Of a stretch of DNA of 64,000 nucleotides, positions 35,486 to 44,674 are shown piece after piece. Each line of letters starts with the position of its first letter. Within the stretch, counting starts at the first letter, position 1. The stretch covers positions 1 through 64,000 of the forward strand of contig JAFVSN010000024.1 in assembly GCA_017503735.1 (NCBI GenBank), written 5' to 3'. Source of the DNA: Lachnospiraceae bacterium (GTDB taxonomy: Bacteria > Bacillota > Clostridia > Lachnospirales > Lachnospiraceae). The translations under genes and the position numbers were made by a program. The notes beneath the pieces were generated by a model. That model had not been told where the DNA came from, did not search any database, and saw only the letters and a list, made by a program, of their open reading frames with translations.

Positions 35486-37813
35486 CTATCTGGTACTATA
35501 CTTCAATCCTTCCTTCTTCGCATATTTGTGCGCATAGGAATTTTCCGTTACATAAAGCACCAGTTCTTCATTATCCCTGTCAAACGGATCCAGTTCCGGC
35601 ATCCCTCCTCCAGGTACGCTATCCTGTATCGTCCTCACGCTTTTCGGAAGGATAATTGCTTTCAGATTATCACACTCTCTGAAGGAATAAGCCGCAAGCA
35701 GCTCCACACCTTCCGGAAGATGAATCTCTGTCAGACTGCTGCATCCAAAGAATGCGAAAATTCCGATTCGCCATATGCTCTTCGGTAACACAACTTCCTT
35801 CAACGACGAACAGTTCGAGAACATATCATCTTCAACAAGAATGACTCCCTCACCGATTACTGCTTTCTCAAGATAACTACACTGCCAAAACACACCGCTA
35901 TTCAGCGTTGTAACACTTCCCGGTACTTCAATACTTTTCAGGCCGCAGGAATAAAAAGCTTCAATTCCCAAATACTTCAGCGTTTTCGGTAACAGTATGC
36001 TTCCTAAGGCCTTACAATTTTTAAATGCTCTGTGTCCGATATACGTTAAAGACTCAGACATCTCTACCTTACTCAGATTGGTACACCCATCGAAGGCACT
36101 CTCCTGAATTTCAATCAAACTATTTGGACAGGTTACACTTTTCAGATTCGTATTTCCTTTACACGCATCCTTTCCGATTCCCTTTGCACCATCTGGGATT
36201 ACCAGATGCTCTACATTGTCAGCTACTGCAAGGACATAATTACTGACAATAACCATATCCGTTTTTTCTTTTTGTTTTTTTAGCCACAACGTTCCTTCAA
36301 ATGCTCCTGCACCTATCTCGGACGACTCACCGTTAAATATTATGTCCTCCAGATTCTCACATTCGAAAAAGGCCAAACGACCAATTTCTTTTATTCCTTC
36401 CGGAATCGTAACCTTTTTTAAATTCTTACATCTTTTGAATGCTTCCGGACCTATTTCGGTAGTTTTATCCGATAAAACCACTTCTGTAAGACTTTCGCAA
36501 CCCGAAAATGCCGAATACATTTTTTCCACTTCGATTACAACCCTAAGATTATTACAACCGTCAAATATACCCGACCCGATTTCTTCCACTCCCGCCGGTA
36601 TCGTAATCTCTCTCAGACTGCTACAGCCCTCAAAAGCCTCCATATCAATCCGCTTTAATCCTTCCTGCAATTCAATGGTTTCTAACCCACTGCATCCGGA
36701 AAAGGCCCCTCTCTCTATTACTTTCACCGAACTAGGTATACTTATCTCTTTCAAACCGGTACAACCGGAAAATGCATTTGCTCCAATCTCTTCTATTCCC
36801 TCCGGAAGTTCTATCTTTTCCAAGCTTGTGCAACCGAAAAACGCACCTTCTATATACCTTACTCCTCCCGGAATTACAACCTCCTTCAAACCGGTACAAC
36901 CGGAAAACGTATCCGTTAAATTTGTCAAATCCTTTGGCAATTTAACATATTCCAAGTTTGTGCAACCCGAAAATGTACTATTAAGATAGCGAATGTTATC
37001 CGGAAGTATTATTTCCGTCAAACCGGTATCGTTCGCATACGCCTTTCCCAAATGCACCCAACCTTTCAGATACACAACTTCCTTTAAATTCGTACACGCG
37101 CTAAAAGCGTCGCCCGTAATATAATCCACTTCCTCCGGAATAACAATACTTTCCAGACTTGTATTAACCTTAAACTTATCGAATTTAATCTCTCTTACAA
37201 CCTCACCGTTAATTGTCCCCGGAATCACCAAATGTTTCTCTGTTCCGGTATAACCTGTAATTACAACACACCTGTTTTCCCCGATGGAACCAGGCATCGG
37301 AGGGTTATAACGCAGCCCTTCCGGAATTGGTGCCTCCGTCAGTTTCGGAGTTGCCGTAGGTTTTGGCGTTGCAGTCGGCTTTGGGGTTGCGGTCGGGGCC
37401 AAAGTCGCCGTTGGAACCGGAGTATTTGTCGGAGCCTCCGTAGGTATTGCCGTTGCAGTCGGTTCGGGGATCGCGGTCGGGGCCAAAGTTACGGTCGGCT
37501 CTGGGGTTAAAATTATTTCCGGTGTAACAGTTGCTTCCGGCGTTGGGGTTGCCTCCGGTACTTCGGTCATTTTCGGTGCTTCCGTTGGCTCCGGCATCGC
37601 AGTCTCTTCCGGTATATTTGTCATCTCCGGAGCTTCCGTCGGAGTCACTTCCTCCGTCGGTTTTGCTGCCTCGGTTGCTTCCGGAGCTATTGTAATCGTA
37701 GCTGTCGGCTCTGTTGTCGGCGTATTTACCGGTACATTGGTTGGTGTACTGCCTTGGCAACCGGCAAATATAAGGGTAGTTATTGCTATCCATATGCTTA
37801 GTTTCTTTTTCAT
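35486..37813 (-). CDS. BspA-type leucine-rich repeat lipoprotein
   Basis: The 775-residue surface protein has a lipoprotein signal peptide with lipobox IFAGC (Cys at about residue 19), then a Pro/Thr/Glu-rich spacer (about 22-165) built from PTATP, PEPTE and TEAP-like repeats that would span the cell wall, and from about 200 to 745 some twenty LRR_5 repeats of about 23 residues (pattern L-x2-I-x-IP-x2-V-x2-IG-x2-AF-x-GC-x2-L). BspA-like repeats mediate adhesion to proteins or other cells in host-associated bacteria; the target here is unknown. AAGGAG precedes the ATG. It is the third of three consecutive lipoprotein genes. Confidence 0.88.
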   Translation of the reverse strand: MKKKLSIWIAITTLIFAGCQGSTPTNVPVNTPTTEPTATITIAPEATEAAKPTEEVTPTEAPEMTNIPEETAMPEPTEAPKMTEVPEATPTPEATVTPEIILTPEPTVTLAPTAIPEPTATAIPTEAPTNTPVPTATLAPTATPKPTATPKPTATPKLTEAPIPEGLRYNPPMPGSIGENRCVVITGYTGTEKHLVIPGTINGEVVREIKFDKFKVNTSLESIVIPEEVDYITGDAFSACTNLKEVVYLKGWVHLGKAYANDTGLTEIILPDNIRYLNSTFSGCTNLEYVKLPKDLTNLTDTFSGCTGLKEVVIPGGVRYIEGAFFGCTSLEKIELPEGIEEIGANAFSGCTGLKEISIPSSVKVIERGAFSGCSGLETIELQEGLKRIDMEAFEGCSSLREITIPAGVEEIGSGIFDGCNNLRVVIEVEKMYSAFSGCESLTEVVLSDKTTEIGPEAFKRCKNLKKVTIPEGIKEIGRLAFFECENLEDIIFNGESSEIGAGAFEGTLWLKKQKEKTDMVIVSNYVLAVADNVEHLVIPDGAKGIGKDACKGNTNLKSVTCPNSLIEIQESAFDGCTNLSKVEMSESLTYIGHRAFKNCKALGSILLPKTLKYLGIEAFYSCGLKSIEVPGSVTTLNSGVFWQCSYLEKAVIGEGVILVEDDMFSNCSSLKEVVLPKSIWRIGIFAFFGCSSLTEIHLPEGVELLAAYSFRECDNLKAIILPKSVRTIQDSVPGGGMPELDPFDRDNEELVLYVTENSYAHKYAKKEGLKYSTR
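37300..37740 (-). repeat. Imperfect tandem repeats coding for the Pro/Thr spacer
   Basis: Multiple copies of short units such as GTTGCAGTCGGCTTTGG occur in a row. They encode PTATPKP-type repeats and are prone to length change by slippage. Confidence 0.75.
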
Positions 37814-37920
37814 ACCTGTCTCCTTTTATCCTTTAACAGTTTTATTCTTCAAATATGAGTCAGGCAGAAGACTATCCAAAAATAATCCTCTGCCTTTTGC
37901 AATCACTTACATCATTTTTC

Positions 37921-39645
37921 TTACTTCGTGTCTAATGATACCTCCAGTAAAGCATATCCATACTTATTCCATATTTCACCATATAAATCCAACGGCATTG
38001 CCTCAGTTACCCATGGATTCTCATTTGCAGGCCCTGCTAACCCAATGTCTTCAAGCAAACGAACTGGGCTGCTATAAACTTTAGAAGAATATAAAATCGT
38101 ATCATAATCCCATATTACCTCATTTGTTTCCATAGCAATCCGCATATTATACGCATCTACTGCTACAAACCCTGTGTTTCCGCTATTATCTGTAACTGAA
38201 ATAACTATCCAAAATGCATTGTAATTTTCTGGCAGTTCCATTTCCACATTATTTACATTGGCAAAAGTCATATAAAGCAAATTACGAGTGGCAATACCAT
38301 CTGACCCACGTACACTTTCTTTTGCTTTTTCCGCTGCAATCTCAACTATTTGTTGCACATGTTCCACTGTGATGTCCGCAAAGGAATTTATCGTCTTAAT
38401 TTCCTTGACTAGATTCTTATCGTATTCGTAAAGTAGCTTAACCTCAGATTTTTTACCAAACTCTTTTTCAATAAAGCCAAGCGATGACACATATACACTT
38501 GTCCTATCTATCCACGTTGCAGACTCCGGAACGATAATATTTCCGGCCCAATCTATTTTCATATCATACAGGTCACAAACTTTATAATACACAAGCTCTC
38601 CGGTTTCGCCATCCTTCATACGATATACAAATGCAAAATCAGCTTCTCCGATACTATGTACGGATACTACCTCTGCCTTTAACATATCATCCGGTTCATT
38701 CAAATACCATCTATCTCTTGAAACATCAATACCATTTAATCGTGTTTCACATTCCGGCTTCGACCAGTCATAGTCCTCCGGAACAGGTGCCGTGTATAAC
38801 TTACACTCACTATAATCCAACGCACGTTCCCATGGTTCCATCTCTGCCACACAACCGGTATCCGAATCAATCTTCATATCCATCCAAATATCGTGTGATG
38901 TCCAATATAATACTTCTTCCGAAAGAGACGCCGGACAAAAATCTTCCGTACTCTTCAGTCTCCAAGTACTTCCGTCCTTCTCTACTGAATATCCCGTATT
39001 CTCTAACGAAGCAACCAGTTTGTCATAATCCTTATATGTAATTTCCTTAATAGAACTCAATGAATAGGTACCGTCAAAGAATCTGCAGTATTCCATTACA
39101 TCTTCACATGGCACAACAAGGGAAATAATACACTCTCCGAACGGTAACAAATCTTCTGAATAATTTCTCACATATACGTCGAACCACGGTTCCTCATTGC
39201 GATAATATGTCACCTTTTGCGTATCATAAATATACTCTTCTACATCCGGATTAAACAATTTATCTACAGACACCGGCGTAATTGCAGTATCCTTACTAGA
39301 AGCAACCACTTCCGCCAGTTCGCTGCCTAACATCCCTGGGTATAAGAACATATCCTCAATCTGGATAGCAGAATAATAGCAGCTATATTCCTTATAGAAC
39401 TCATCCCACGCAGCCAGACGGTCATAGAGCTTTGGCTCTACTTCCTTCGGTTCCGGCGTTGCCGTCGGTTCCGTATCTTTCGTTGTATCCGGCGCTTTCG
39501 CGGAATCTTCTCCCGATACCGGCTGCTCCTTTTCCGTTCCTTCCGGTGCATTTGTTGTTCCCGGTGTATTTGCCGGTGCACTCTCCTGACATCCGGCAAA
39601 GGCCAATATCATAGCTAATAAAACGAATAAAATAGATTTCTTCAT
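37921..39645 (-). CDS. Lipoprotein of unknown function
   Basis: The 574-residue protein starts with a lipoprotein signal peptide (MKKSILFVLLAMILAFAGC, lipobox Cys 19) that is nearly identical to that of the next upstream lipoprotein, then a Thr/Pro/Glu-rich spacer (to about 70). The remaining part looks like a globular extracellular alpha/beta domain with many aromatic and acidic residues; I recognise no family. AAAGGGAAAG precedes the ATG. It sits 33 bases downstream of the first LRR lipoprotein and 107 bases upstream of the second, so the three are probably cotranscribed. Confidence 0.72.
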   Translation of the reverse strand: MKKSILFVLLAMILAFAGCQESAPANTPGTTNAPEGTEKEQPVSGEDSAKAPDTTKDTEPTATPEPKEVEPKLYDRLAAWDEFYKEYSCYYSAIQIEDMFLYPGMLGSELAEVVASSKDTAITPVSVDKLFNPDVEEYIYDTQKVTYYRNEEPWFDVYVRNYSEDLLPFGECIISLVVPCEDVMEYCRFFDGTYSLSSIKEITYKDYDKLVASLENTGYSVEKDGSTWRLKSTEDFCPASLSEEVLYWTSHDIWMDMKIDSDTGCVAEMEPWERALDYSECKLYTAPVPEDYDWSKPECETRLNGIDVSRDRWYLNEPDDMLKAEVVSVHSIGEADFAFVYRMKDGETGELVYYKVCDLYDMKIDWAGNIIVPESATWIDRTSVYVSSLGFIEKEFGKKSEVKLLYEYDKNLVKEIKTINSFADITVEHVQQIVEIAAEKAKESVRGSDGIATRNLLYMTFANVNNVEMELPENYNAFWIVISVTDNSGNTGFVAVDAYNMRIAMETNEVIWDYDTILYSSKVYSSPVRLLEDIGLAGPANENPWVTEAMPLDLYGEIWNKYGYALLEVSLDTK

Positions 39646-39678
39646 ATGCTTTCCCTTTCTTATTCGAGGTTTTCCGGA

Positions 39679-41004
39679 TTATTCCGCTACATAATTTAAC
39701 CCGTTTTCTTTCATGTAGTTTTCTGCATAGGAGCCTTTTTTGCAGTAAACAGTAATATCTTTATTTGTTTTAAACGCATCGACGCCGATTGCCGTTACGC
39801 TTGCCGGAACAGTAATGCTTTTTAATTTATAGCACTGTCCAAACGCTCTATCACCGAGTTCTGTTACACTCACCGGCAAAACAATCTCTTCCAAGGAAGC
39901 ACAAATATCAAATGCAGAAGTCCCAATGGTTCTTATTGTTTTCGGTAACTTAACTTCCGTCATCATTTTAAATCCGTAGAACGCATAATCACCGATGCCT
40001 ACCACTGTTTTTCCATATAATGTTTCCGGAACCTCGTATGAAGTTAATGAACTGTTATCTTTTACCCAGCCGCCAAACAAAATCTCATTGTCACCAACGA
40101 TGCTATACGCAAACTCCGGCAGTTCGCTTGTAATATTCGGACAATTTACGAACGCGCCCGCTCCCAGATATAATAAATTTGTCGGAAGAGTAACGTTCTT
40201 CAAATTTTTGCAAAGATAGAAAGCTTTTTCACCTATATGTACGACGCTTTCCGGAATCATAATATCCTCTAAGTTTTGGCAACCATCAAATGCTTGTTTC
40301 CCTATTATTTCCAGTCCTTCCGGCAACATTATGTCAACCAAATTACAGCCATAAAAAGCCATCTCATCTATACTTTTTAATCCTTCCGGAAGATCAACAT
40401 TTATCAATCCTGAACGATAAAATGCGCAGTAACCCACACTTTGTAGACTTTTCGGTAACGTAATACTTTCTAATGCCGTACATCTACCAAAGGCATGATT
40501 ACCGATTTGAGTCACACTGTCAGGAAGTACAACTTTCTTCAAGTTTTCACACCCATCAAATTCGCCATTCACCATGCTCTCTAAAGGATTTAACAGTGTC
40601 ACCTCTTCCAAACCGATACATCCAGAAAAAGAGCTGCCGATTTCCCACACATCCTCCGACACAACAACTTTCTTTAAAGTCTCTCGCGTCAATCCATTCT
40701 CTGCAAGCACTTCATCCAAAACATCCCTGGTTATCCTATTGCTTCCCGACAAAACAAGCGTATCCCCGTCCATCACACCTATGATCGGTGTTCTCTGTCT
40801 TACAGGCGCTTCCGTCGGCTCCGGAATCTTCGTTACCTCTTCTTTAGGTACTTCCGGTGCTTCTGTCACAGTTACATTCTGGGGCTCTGTTCCTGCCAGA
40901 GTGTCCGTCACAGTTTTATCCGGCGCAATCGTTTCCTTGTCTTCCTGACATCCCGCAAATGCTAATACCATAGCTAACAGAACGAACAAAATTGATTTCT
41001 TCAT
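39679..41004 (-). CDS. LRR_5 (BspA-type) lipoprotein
   Basis: A 441-residue lipoprotein: signal peptide with lipobox AFAGC, a spacer of about 60 residues (PEPTEAPV), then about a dozen LRR_5 repeats (for example SFSGCIGLEEVTL, AFGRCTALESITLPKSL) from about 95 to 430. The ATG at 41004 is used because the lipoprotein signal begins there and AAGGA precedes it; 43 codons of open frame upstream are not credible. It is divergent from the XRE regulator at 41248. Probable surface adhesin or protein-binding protein. Confidence 0.86.
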   Translation of the reverse strand: MKKSILFVLLAMVLAFAGCQEDKETIAPDKTVTDTLAGTEPQNVTVTEAPEVPKEEVTKIPEPTEAPVRQRTPIIGVMDGDTLVLSGSNRITRDVLDEVLAENGLTRETLKKVVVSEDVWEIGSSFSGCIGLEEVTLLNPLESMVNGEFDGCENLKKVVLPDSVTQIGNHAFGRCTALESITLPKSLQSVGYCAFYRSGLINVDLPEGLKSIDEMAFYGCNLVDIMLPEGLEIIGKQAFDGCQNLEDIMIPESVVHIGEKAFYLCKNLKNVTLPTNLLYLGAGAFVNCPNITSELPEFAYSIVGDNEILFGGWVKDNSSLTSYEVPETLYGKTVVGIGDYAFYGFKMMTEVKLPKTIRTIGTSAFDICASLEEIVLPVSVTELGDRAFGQCYKLKSITVPASVTAIGVDAFKTNKDITVYCKKGSYAENYMKENGLNYVAE

Positions 41005-41164
41005 ATGTTTTCTTTTCCTTTCTCTATAATTTCCTTGTCCTATCCAATATACGTTTCCTATAACCGTATGTTTTAACCCGCCTATAAGTAATTTATCGCC
41101 TCCGTTCTTTCCTTCTCCTGCTTGTTCTTCCAAGTAACATGCTGAACGTGTTTATTTTGGGCAT

Positions 41165-41241
41165 AATAATTATAGTTACTTTCTTCAAGTAATTATAGTG
41201 GCTTGAGACGCGTTTGTCAATGCGATAAAATAACTATGGTG
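41165..41241. promoter_or_regulatory. Triple operator-like motif before the XRE gene
   Basis: Related words AAGTAAYTATAGTG occur three times: inverted at 41165-41181 (AATTATAGTTACTT), direct at 41187-41201 (AAGTAATTATAGTGG) and direct at 41228-41241 (AAATAACTATGGTG). The third overlaps the start region of the XRE gene, which suggests autorepression. Confidence 0.5.
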
Positions 41242-41247
41242 ATTAAT

Positions 41248-41589
41248 ATGAATGATAACTTTAATATTGGAAGTAGGTTGCAAAAGCTCAGAACAAATCT
41301 CGGATTAAGCCAGGAGCAGGTCGCATTACGTGCAGGAATCACCACCACGTATTACGGACAGATTGAGCGAAATCTTAAAAACCCTACGGTTCATGTAATT
41401 GGGGATATCTGTTCTGCATTAAACATTACTTTGGAAGAGTTTTTCCGGGCAGAAACCCTGAACTATGGTCATGACCTTTTGACTGAACGAATACTCCTTC
41501 AGTTACAGACCTGTACTGAGGCGGAAAAGAATGCGATTTTTAACATCGTACATCAAATTCAGCTTTTGCAATGCAACAGAAACGAGTAA
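41248..41589 (+). CDS. XRE-family transcriptional regulator
   Basis: A 113-residue Cro/CI-type DNA-binding protein with the helix-turn-helix LRTNLGLSQEQVALRAGITTTYYGQIERNLKNP (in pieces at about residues 14-46). The C-terminal part (about 70-113) is a short helical tail likely used for dimerisation. The start is taken at 41248; an ATG four codons earlier is equally possible, and neither has a classical ribosome site. Three operator-like repeats directly upstream suggest autoregulation and control of the divergent lipoprotein genes. Confidence 0.82.
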   Translation: MNDNFNIGSRLQKLRTNLGLSQEQVALRAGITTTYYGQIERNLKNPTVHVIGDICSALNITLEEFFRAETLNYGHDLLTERILLQLQTCTEAEKNAIFNIVHQIQLLQCNRNE

Positions 41590-41599
41590 CAACACAACA

Positions 41600-41640
41600 A
41601 AGCAGAGCGACGGTTTATGCCGTTGGCTCTGCTAATTTCT
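41600..41640 (+). terminator. Terminator of the XRE gene
   Basis: AGCAGAGC ... GCTCTGCT outer stem with an inner ACGG/CCGT stem, followed by AATTTCTTTT. Confidence 0.8.
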
Positions 41641-41763
41641 TTTATAAGACGCTGTAGAAACTGAATTTCCAAATTTTTCTTTTCTCATAAAATGAATGTC
41701 ACGCGGACAGAGGACATAATAAGCTTACCCATTATTACGCCTAATGACAAGGAGGGCTTATTT

Positions 41764-43167
41764 ATGAGCGAAGAATCACAAGAACTACGCCAGTACGAAA
41801 TCAGGTGCGCCGAGCAACAGAATCTTATTGAACTGCTCGAAAAAGAAGTTAAGCGGCTAAACATTTCTCTGCGGCAGGCACAAGCACACAACCAGAGGCT
41901 GACGGCGATGTTGCTGGGACAACCGCCTTTCCCGGAATCTTCGAAGCAATCAGCGTCCGACACTAAAAAGGAGGATGAAGAAAACAAAGAACCAAATGCT
42001 ACACCCAATACCGCAGAAAACGCGTCATCAGAAGACAATGACTCCTGCAAGGGACAGGATGACAGCGAAGAACCCTTTGACTTCGACAAATACCCTTTTC
42101 CAGAAGACAATTCTTCGGAATTTAAGAGCTACAAAGAACAGATTGCCTATGAATGTCAAGAGTTTCTTAAAAAGTACACGTTCCCAGCTTTCTACAACGA
42201 GATTTCAAAAGATATTATTGGCCAGGAAGATGGACTTAAGAAAATGCTCGCCGTCATCTATAACTACATACACACACTGGCTCTTGGTGAGAGACCTGAA
42301 AAATGTACCGCGGTTATTTTAACGGCCCCTAGCGGAAATGGCAAGAGTGCTTTATATAAGAGCCTTTCCACATTCCTCAAAACAGCAATCCCTTGCCTCG
42401 TGTGTAGTCGAAAGGATGCAAGTAGGCTTGTTCCGTCGGGTTACAGAGGTCAAACTGTCAATAGTGTTTTAGCTGATTTTGGGCCTAACGAAAAGCATCG
42501 CAATGAACAGAAATTCGGCATCCTATGGCTGGACGAGTTCGACAAAATCCGCTTCAATAATGACGGCGGCCCGCAGGTGGAAAACCAGCTTCTCACTTAC
42601 ATGGACGGCATAACAGAACACTATGGCGATGTTACATTTGACACGCAATATCTCTTCTGGATTGCCTCAGGAAGCTTCAACGAAACACGTCAAAAGAAGA
42701 AGCAGCAGACAGCCAAGATCATCGGGTTCGTTGGTTCCGAAAAGAACTATGATGCGTTCGACGTGATTACAAGAGAAGATATGTTGCAGACATTTTCCCA
42801 CGAAACGATTGGCCGGTTCACCCTGATTGTATCTTTTAACCGGCTTTCTGAAGAAGCAGTCACGTGTGTCATCATAAAAATGCTGGAAGATATTTACAAA
42901 GATCTGCATTTGGATACATTGATAAGTAAGGAATATATTGATGCCCTAGTAAAGGAGGCAAATTCGGAGTTTGGTTGCCGAGACCTTTACAACACTCTTT
43001 ACGAAACTTGCCTTAAAGCGTACATCGAAATATTGCAAGGTGGTGTGTATAGTATCGACGACAACCCGACGGTCATCATCGATGGTCCGAATGACTATAT
43101 CATTATTGATGAAGACATAGCAGACCAAATCCGGTACGATGACAATAACGGCGGTAAATACATGTAA
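41764..43167 (+). CDS. ClpX-like AAA+ ATPase with coiled-coil/acidic N-terminus
   Basis: The 467-residue protein begins with a coiled coil (about 5-50), a disordered acidic linker rich in E, D, N and S (about 55-118), then an AAA+ module resembling ClpX: IIGQEDGLKKMLAVIYNY (151-168), Walker A APSGNGKS (188-195, Lys 194), Walker B ILWLDEFDK (D257, E258), a sensor-like FWIASGSFNET and a C-terminal small domain. The ClpX zinc-binding domain is replaced by the coiled-coil segment, so partner choice must differ. AAGGAGG precedes the ATG at 41764. Possible roles are remodelling of the recombinase complex or a defence unfoldase; neither is shown. It is flanked by terminators, so it is a single-gene unit. 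Confidence 0.8.
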   Translation: MSEESQELRQYEIRCAEQQNLIELLEKEVKRLNISLRQAQAHNQRLTAMLLGQPPFPESSKQSASDTKKEDEENKEPNATPNTAENASSEDNDSCKGQDDSEEPFDFDKYPFPEDNSSEFKSYKEQIAYECQEFLKKYTFPAFYNEISKDIIGQEDGLKKMLAVIYNYIHTLALGERPEKCTAVILTAPSGNGKSALYKSLSTFLKTAIPCLVCSRKDASRLVPSGYRGQTVNSVLADFGPNEKHRNEQKFGILWLDEFDKIRFNNDGGPQVENQLLTYMDGITEHYGDVTFDTQYLFWIASGSFNETRQKKKQQTAKIIGFVGSEKNYDAFDVITREDMLQTFSHETIGRFTLIVSFNRLSEEAVTCVIIKMLEDIYKDLHLDTLISKEYIDALVKEANSEFGCRDLYNTLYETCLKAYIEILQGGVYSIDDNPTVIIDGPNDYIIIDEDIADQIRYDDNNGGKYM

Positions 43168-43195
43168 GTTTTCTTCTTTTCAAGCCGCACAAACC

Positions 43196-43227
43196 AAGAG
43201 CTTTCCTTTGGGAGGGCTCTTTTTTAT
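43196..43227 (+). terminator. Terminator of the AAA+ gene
   Basis: AGAGCTTTCC-TTT-GGGAGGGCTCT with two G-U pairs, followed by TTTTTT. Confidence 0.82.
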
Positions 43228-43246
43228 TAAACACAAAACAGCCAAG

Positions 43247-43900
43247 TTAAACCATTTCCTTTACGCTGTCGCACTTATATGAATTCGGATATGTGCACTT
43301 CATCTTAAGTAGATATTCATGTTCCTCCATGTATTTATCTCTACAGCTCATATGAGCTATTAACTGAAGTTCCTTAATATCTTTTATGCACGGAGAATGT
43401 GTTTCCACGCTAATTACTTCCTTAGGACCTAATCTTTCCGCAAAAATATTGTTATTTACCCTATGGATTGATTTTTCTCCCCATTCAATACGAAGATCAT
43501 ATACTCTGATTTCATATGCAATGTTTTCTGAAATATTTTCAATATTAAAAACAATTTCACCAGCAAATCCAGATGATAATTTATGACTCATACGGAATTT
43601 AGGTAAATTCTCAATACGCTCCCTCTCCTCTAACAGGACCGCCTTCTTATCGGCTTCTTCCTTAATGATATGATTTTGATACAGAGCCAGCGCGCCTAAA
43701 ACCACTGTTCCCAAAAACGAAAGAACAGCACCATAGTATCCTAATGCATCGCCGGCGGACCATTCTGCCTGAAGCGCACTTATACCCGTATTGATTTTAA
43801 ACAGTATGTTAATGAGGAGCGGAACTCCTATTAACGCAAACAAAACCAATATACAAACAACCGCAAATGCAACTTTGTGCTTCTTTATCCATTCCCACAT
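43247..43900 (-). CDS. Uncharacterised membrane protein
   Basis: A 217-residue protein with two N-terminal transmembrane segments (VAFAVVCILVLFALIGVPLL at about 10-29 and AVLSFLGTVVLGALALY at about 58-74), a short coiled coil (about 80-100), then a beta-rich soluble domain (about 105-217). The arrangement (two membrane helices, helix, beta domain) is common in small proteins of defence and mobile islands, but no family is recognised. GAGG precedes the ATG at 43900. Divergent from the second XRE gene. Confidence 0.6.
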   Translation of the reverse strand: MWEWIKKHKVAFAVVCILVLFALIGVPLLINILFKINTGISALQAEWSAGDALGYYGAVLSFLGTVVLGALALYQNHIIKEEADKKAVLLEERERIENLPKFRMSHKLSSGFAGEIVFNIENISENIAYEIRVYDLRIEWGEKSIHRVNNNIFAERLGPKEVISVETHSPCIKDIKELQLIAHMSCRDKYMEEHEYLLKMKCTYPNSYKCDSVKEMV

Positions 43901-44010
43901 AGTAAACCTCTCTTGTTGTTTTTTATAGTTCTTCAAACAAGGATATTATACCATAAAACGCCTTCCTCTACCATAAAATGTCAAAACATGAAAAATATTG
44001 TAGAAAACCG

Positions 44011-44039
44011 TTTACACTTTCATAAAATCGTGATAAAAT
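44011..44039 (+). promoter_or_regulatory. Sigma-A promoter of the second XRE gene
   Basis: TTTACA, 17 bases, TAAAAT. Repeated CCATAAAA words just upstream may be operator sites. Confidence 0.6.
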
Positions 44040-44075
44040 ATATGAACCAGCGATATTTTAGGGAGGTTCCCTGTT

Positions 44076-44447
44076 ATGCCTGAGCGAGACGAAGAACAAA
44101 TCAATGATATTTACATAGAATTAGGAGAACGTGTAAAAATAGCCCGGAAGTCGTTTCGTAAGCCGGGCGAGACACCGACTGCAGAGAATATAGGTTTAAC
44201 CCAAGCGGAATTAGCTGCACTCTCCAAACATACACAATCATATATTTCCGAAATCGAATCCGGAAAAGCTCGTATTACAGTAGATGTATTGAAGGATTTA
44301 TGTGACACTCTTGCGGTTACCCCCAATCAGCTTTTGAACTACATAGAACCACCACTTACTGCAGAAATGGCAATAGCCTTACAACGAATGAGTGATGGAG
44401 ATAGAAATAAACTACTGCAGTTATATGACCTGATGAAACAGAAATAA
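44076..44447 (+). CDS. XRE-family transcriptional regulator
   Basis: A 123-residue helix-turn-helix protein: GLTQAELAALSKHTQSYISE (recognition region at about 40-60) and a C-terminal helix with a leucine-rich DRNKLLQLYDLMKQK. GGGAGG is upstream of the ATG. It is followed by its own terminator and then by the recombinase operon, so it may regulate excision or transfer of the element. Confidence 0.82.
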   Translation: MPERDEEQINDIYIELGERVKIARKSFRKPGETPTAENIGLTQAELAALSKHTQSYISEIESGKARITVDVLKDLCDTLAVTPNQLLNYIEPPLTAEMAIALQRMSDGDRNKLLQLYDLMKQK

Positions 44448-44477
44448 AGCATGAACGTTATGTCCATGCTTTTCTTT
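44447..44477 (+). terminator. Terminator of the second XRE gene
   Basis: AAGCATG ... CATGCTT stem followed by TTCTTTACC. The next gene starts at 44675 after about 200 bases that contain no other clear feature. Confidence 0.7.
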
Positions 44478-44674
44478 ACCCCTTGCAATATCGCCAACTC
44501 CGATATTTTAATTCTGTTCTATTATATATAGCAATAATTCTACTGTTTTATTCGCAAAAGGGCTGGTTTTACCCTTTTTTTAACATAATCTCAACCTTAC
44601 CGTTTCACACGATACCGGTGCAACCAAGATTGCACGAAGCAACACAGACGTATTTACTTAGAAAGGAAACAGCT

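Noticed and set aside
37861-37900. AGGCAGA/TCTGCCT inverted repeat between two lipoprotein genes as a terminator
   Set aside because: The loop is long and no T run follows on the coding strand, so it was not called.
44483-44674. 64-codon N-terminal extension of the first recombinase
   Set aside because: It is hydrophobic, overlaps the XRE terminator region and lacks a ribosome site; the ATG at 44675 with GAAAGGA fits the family start.
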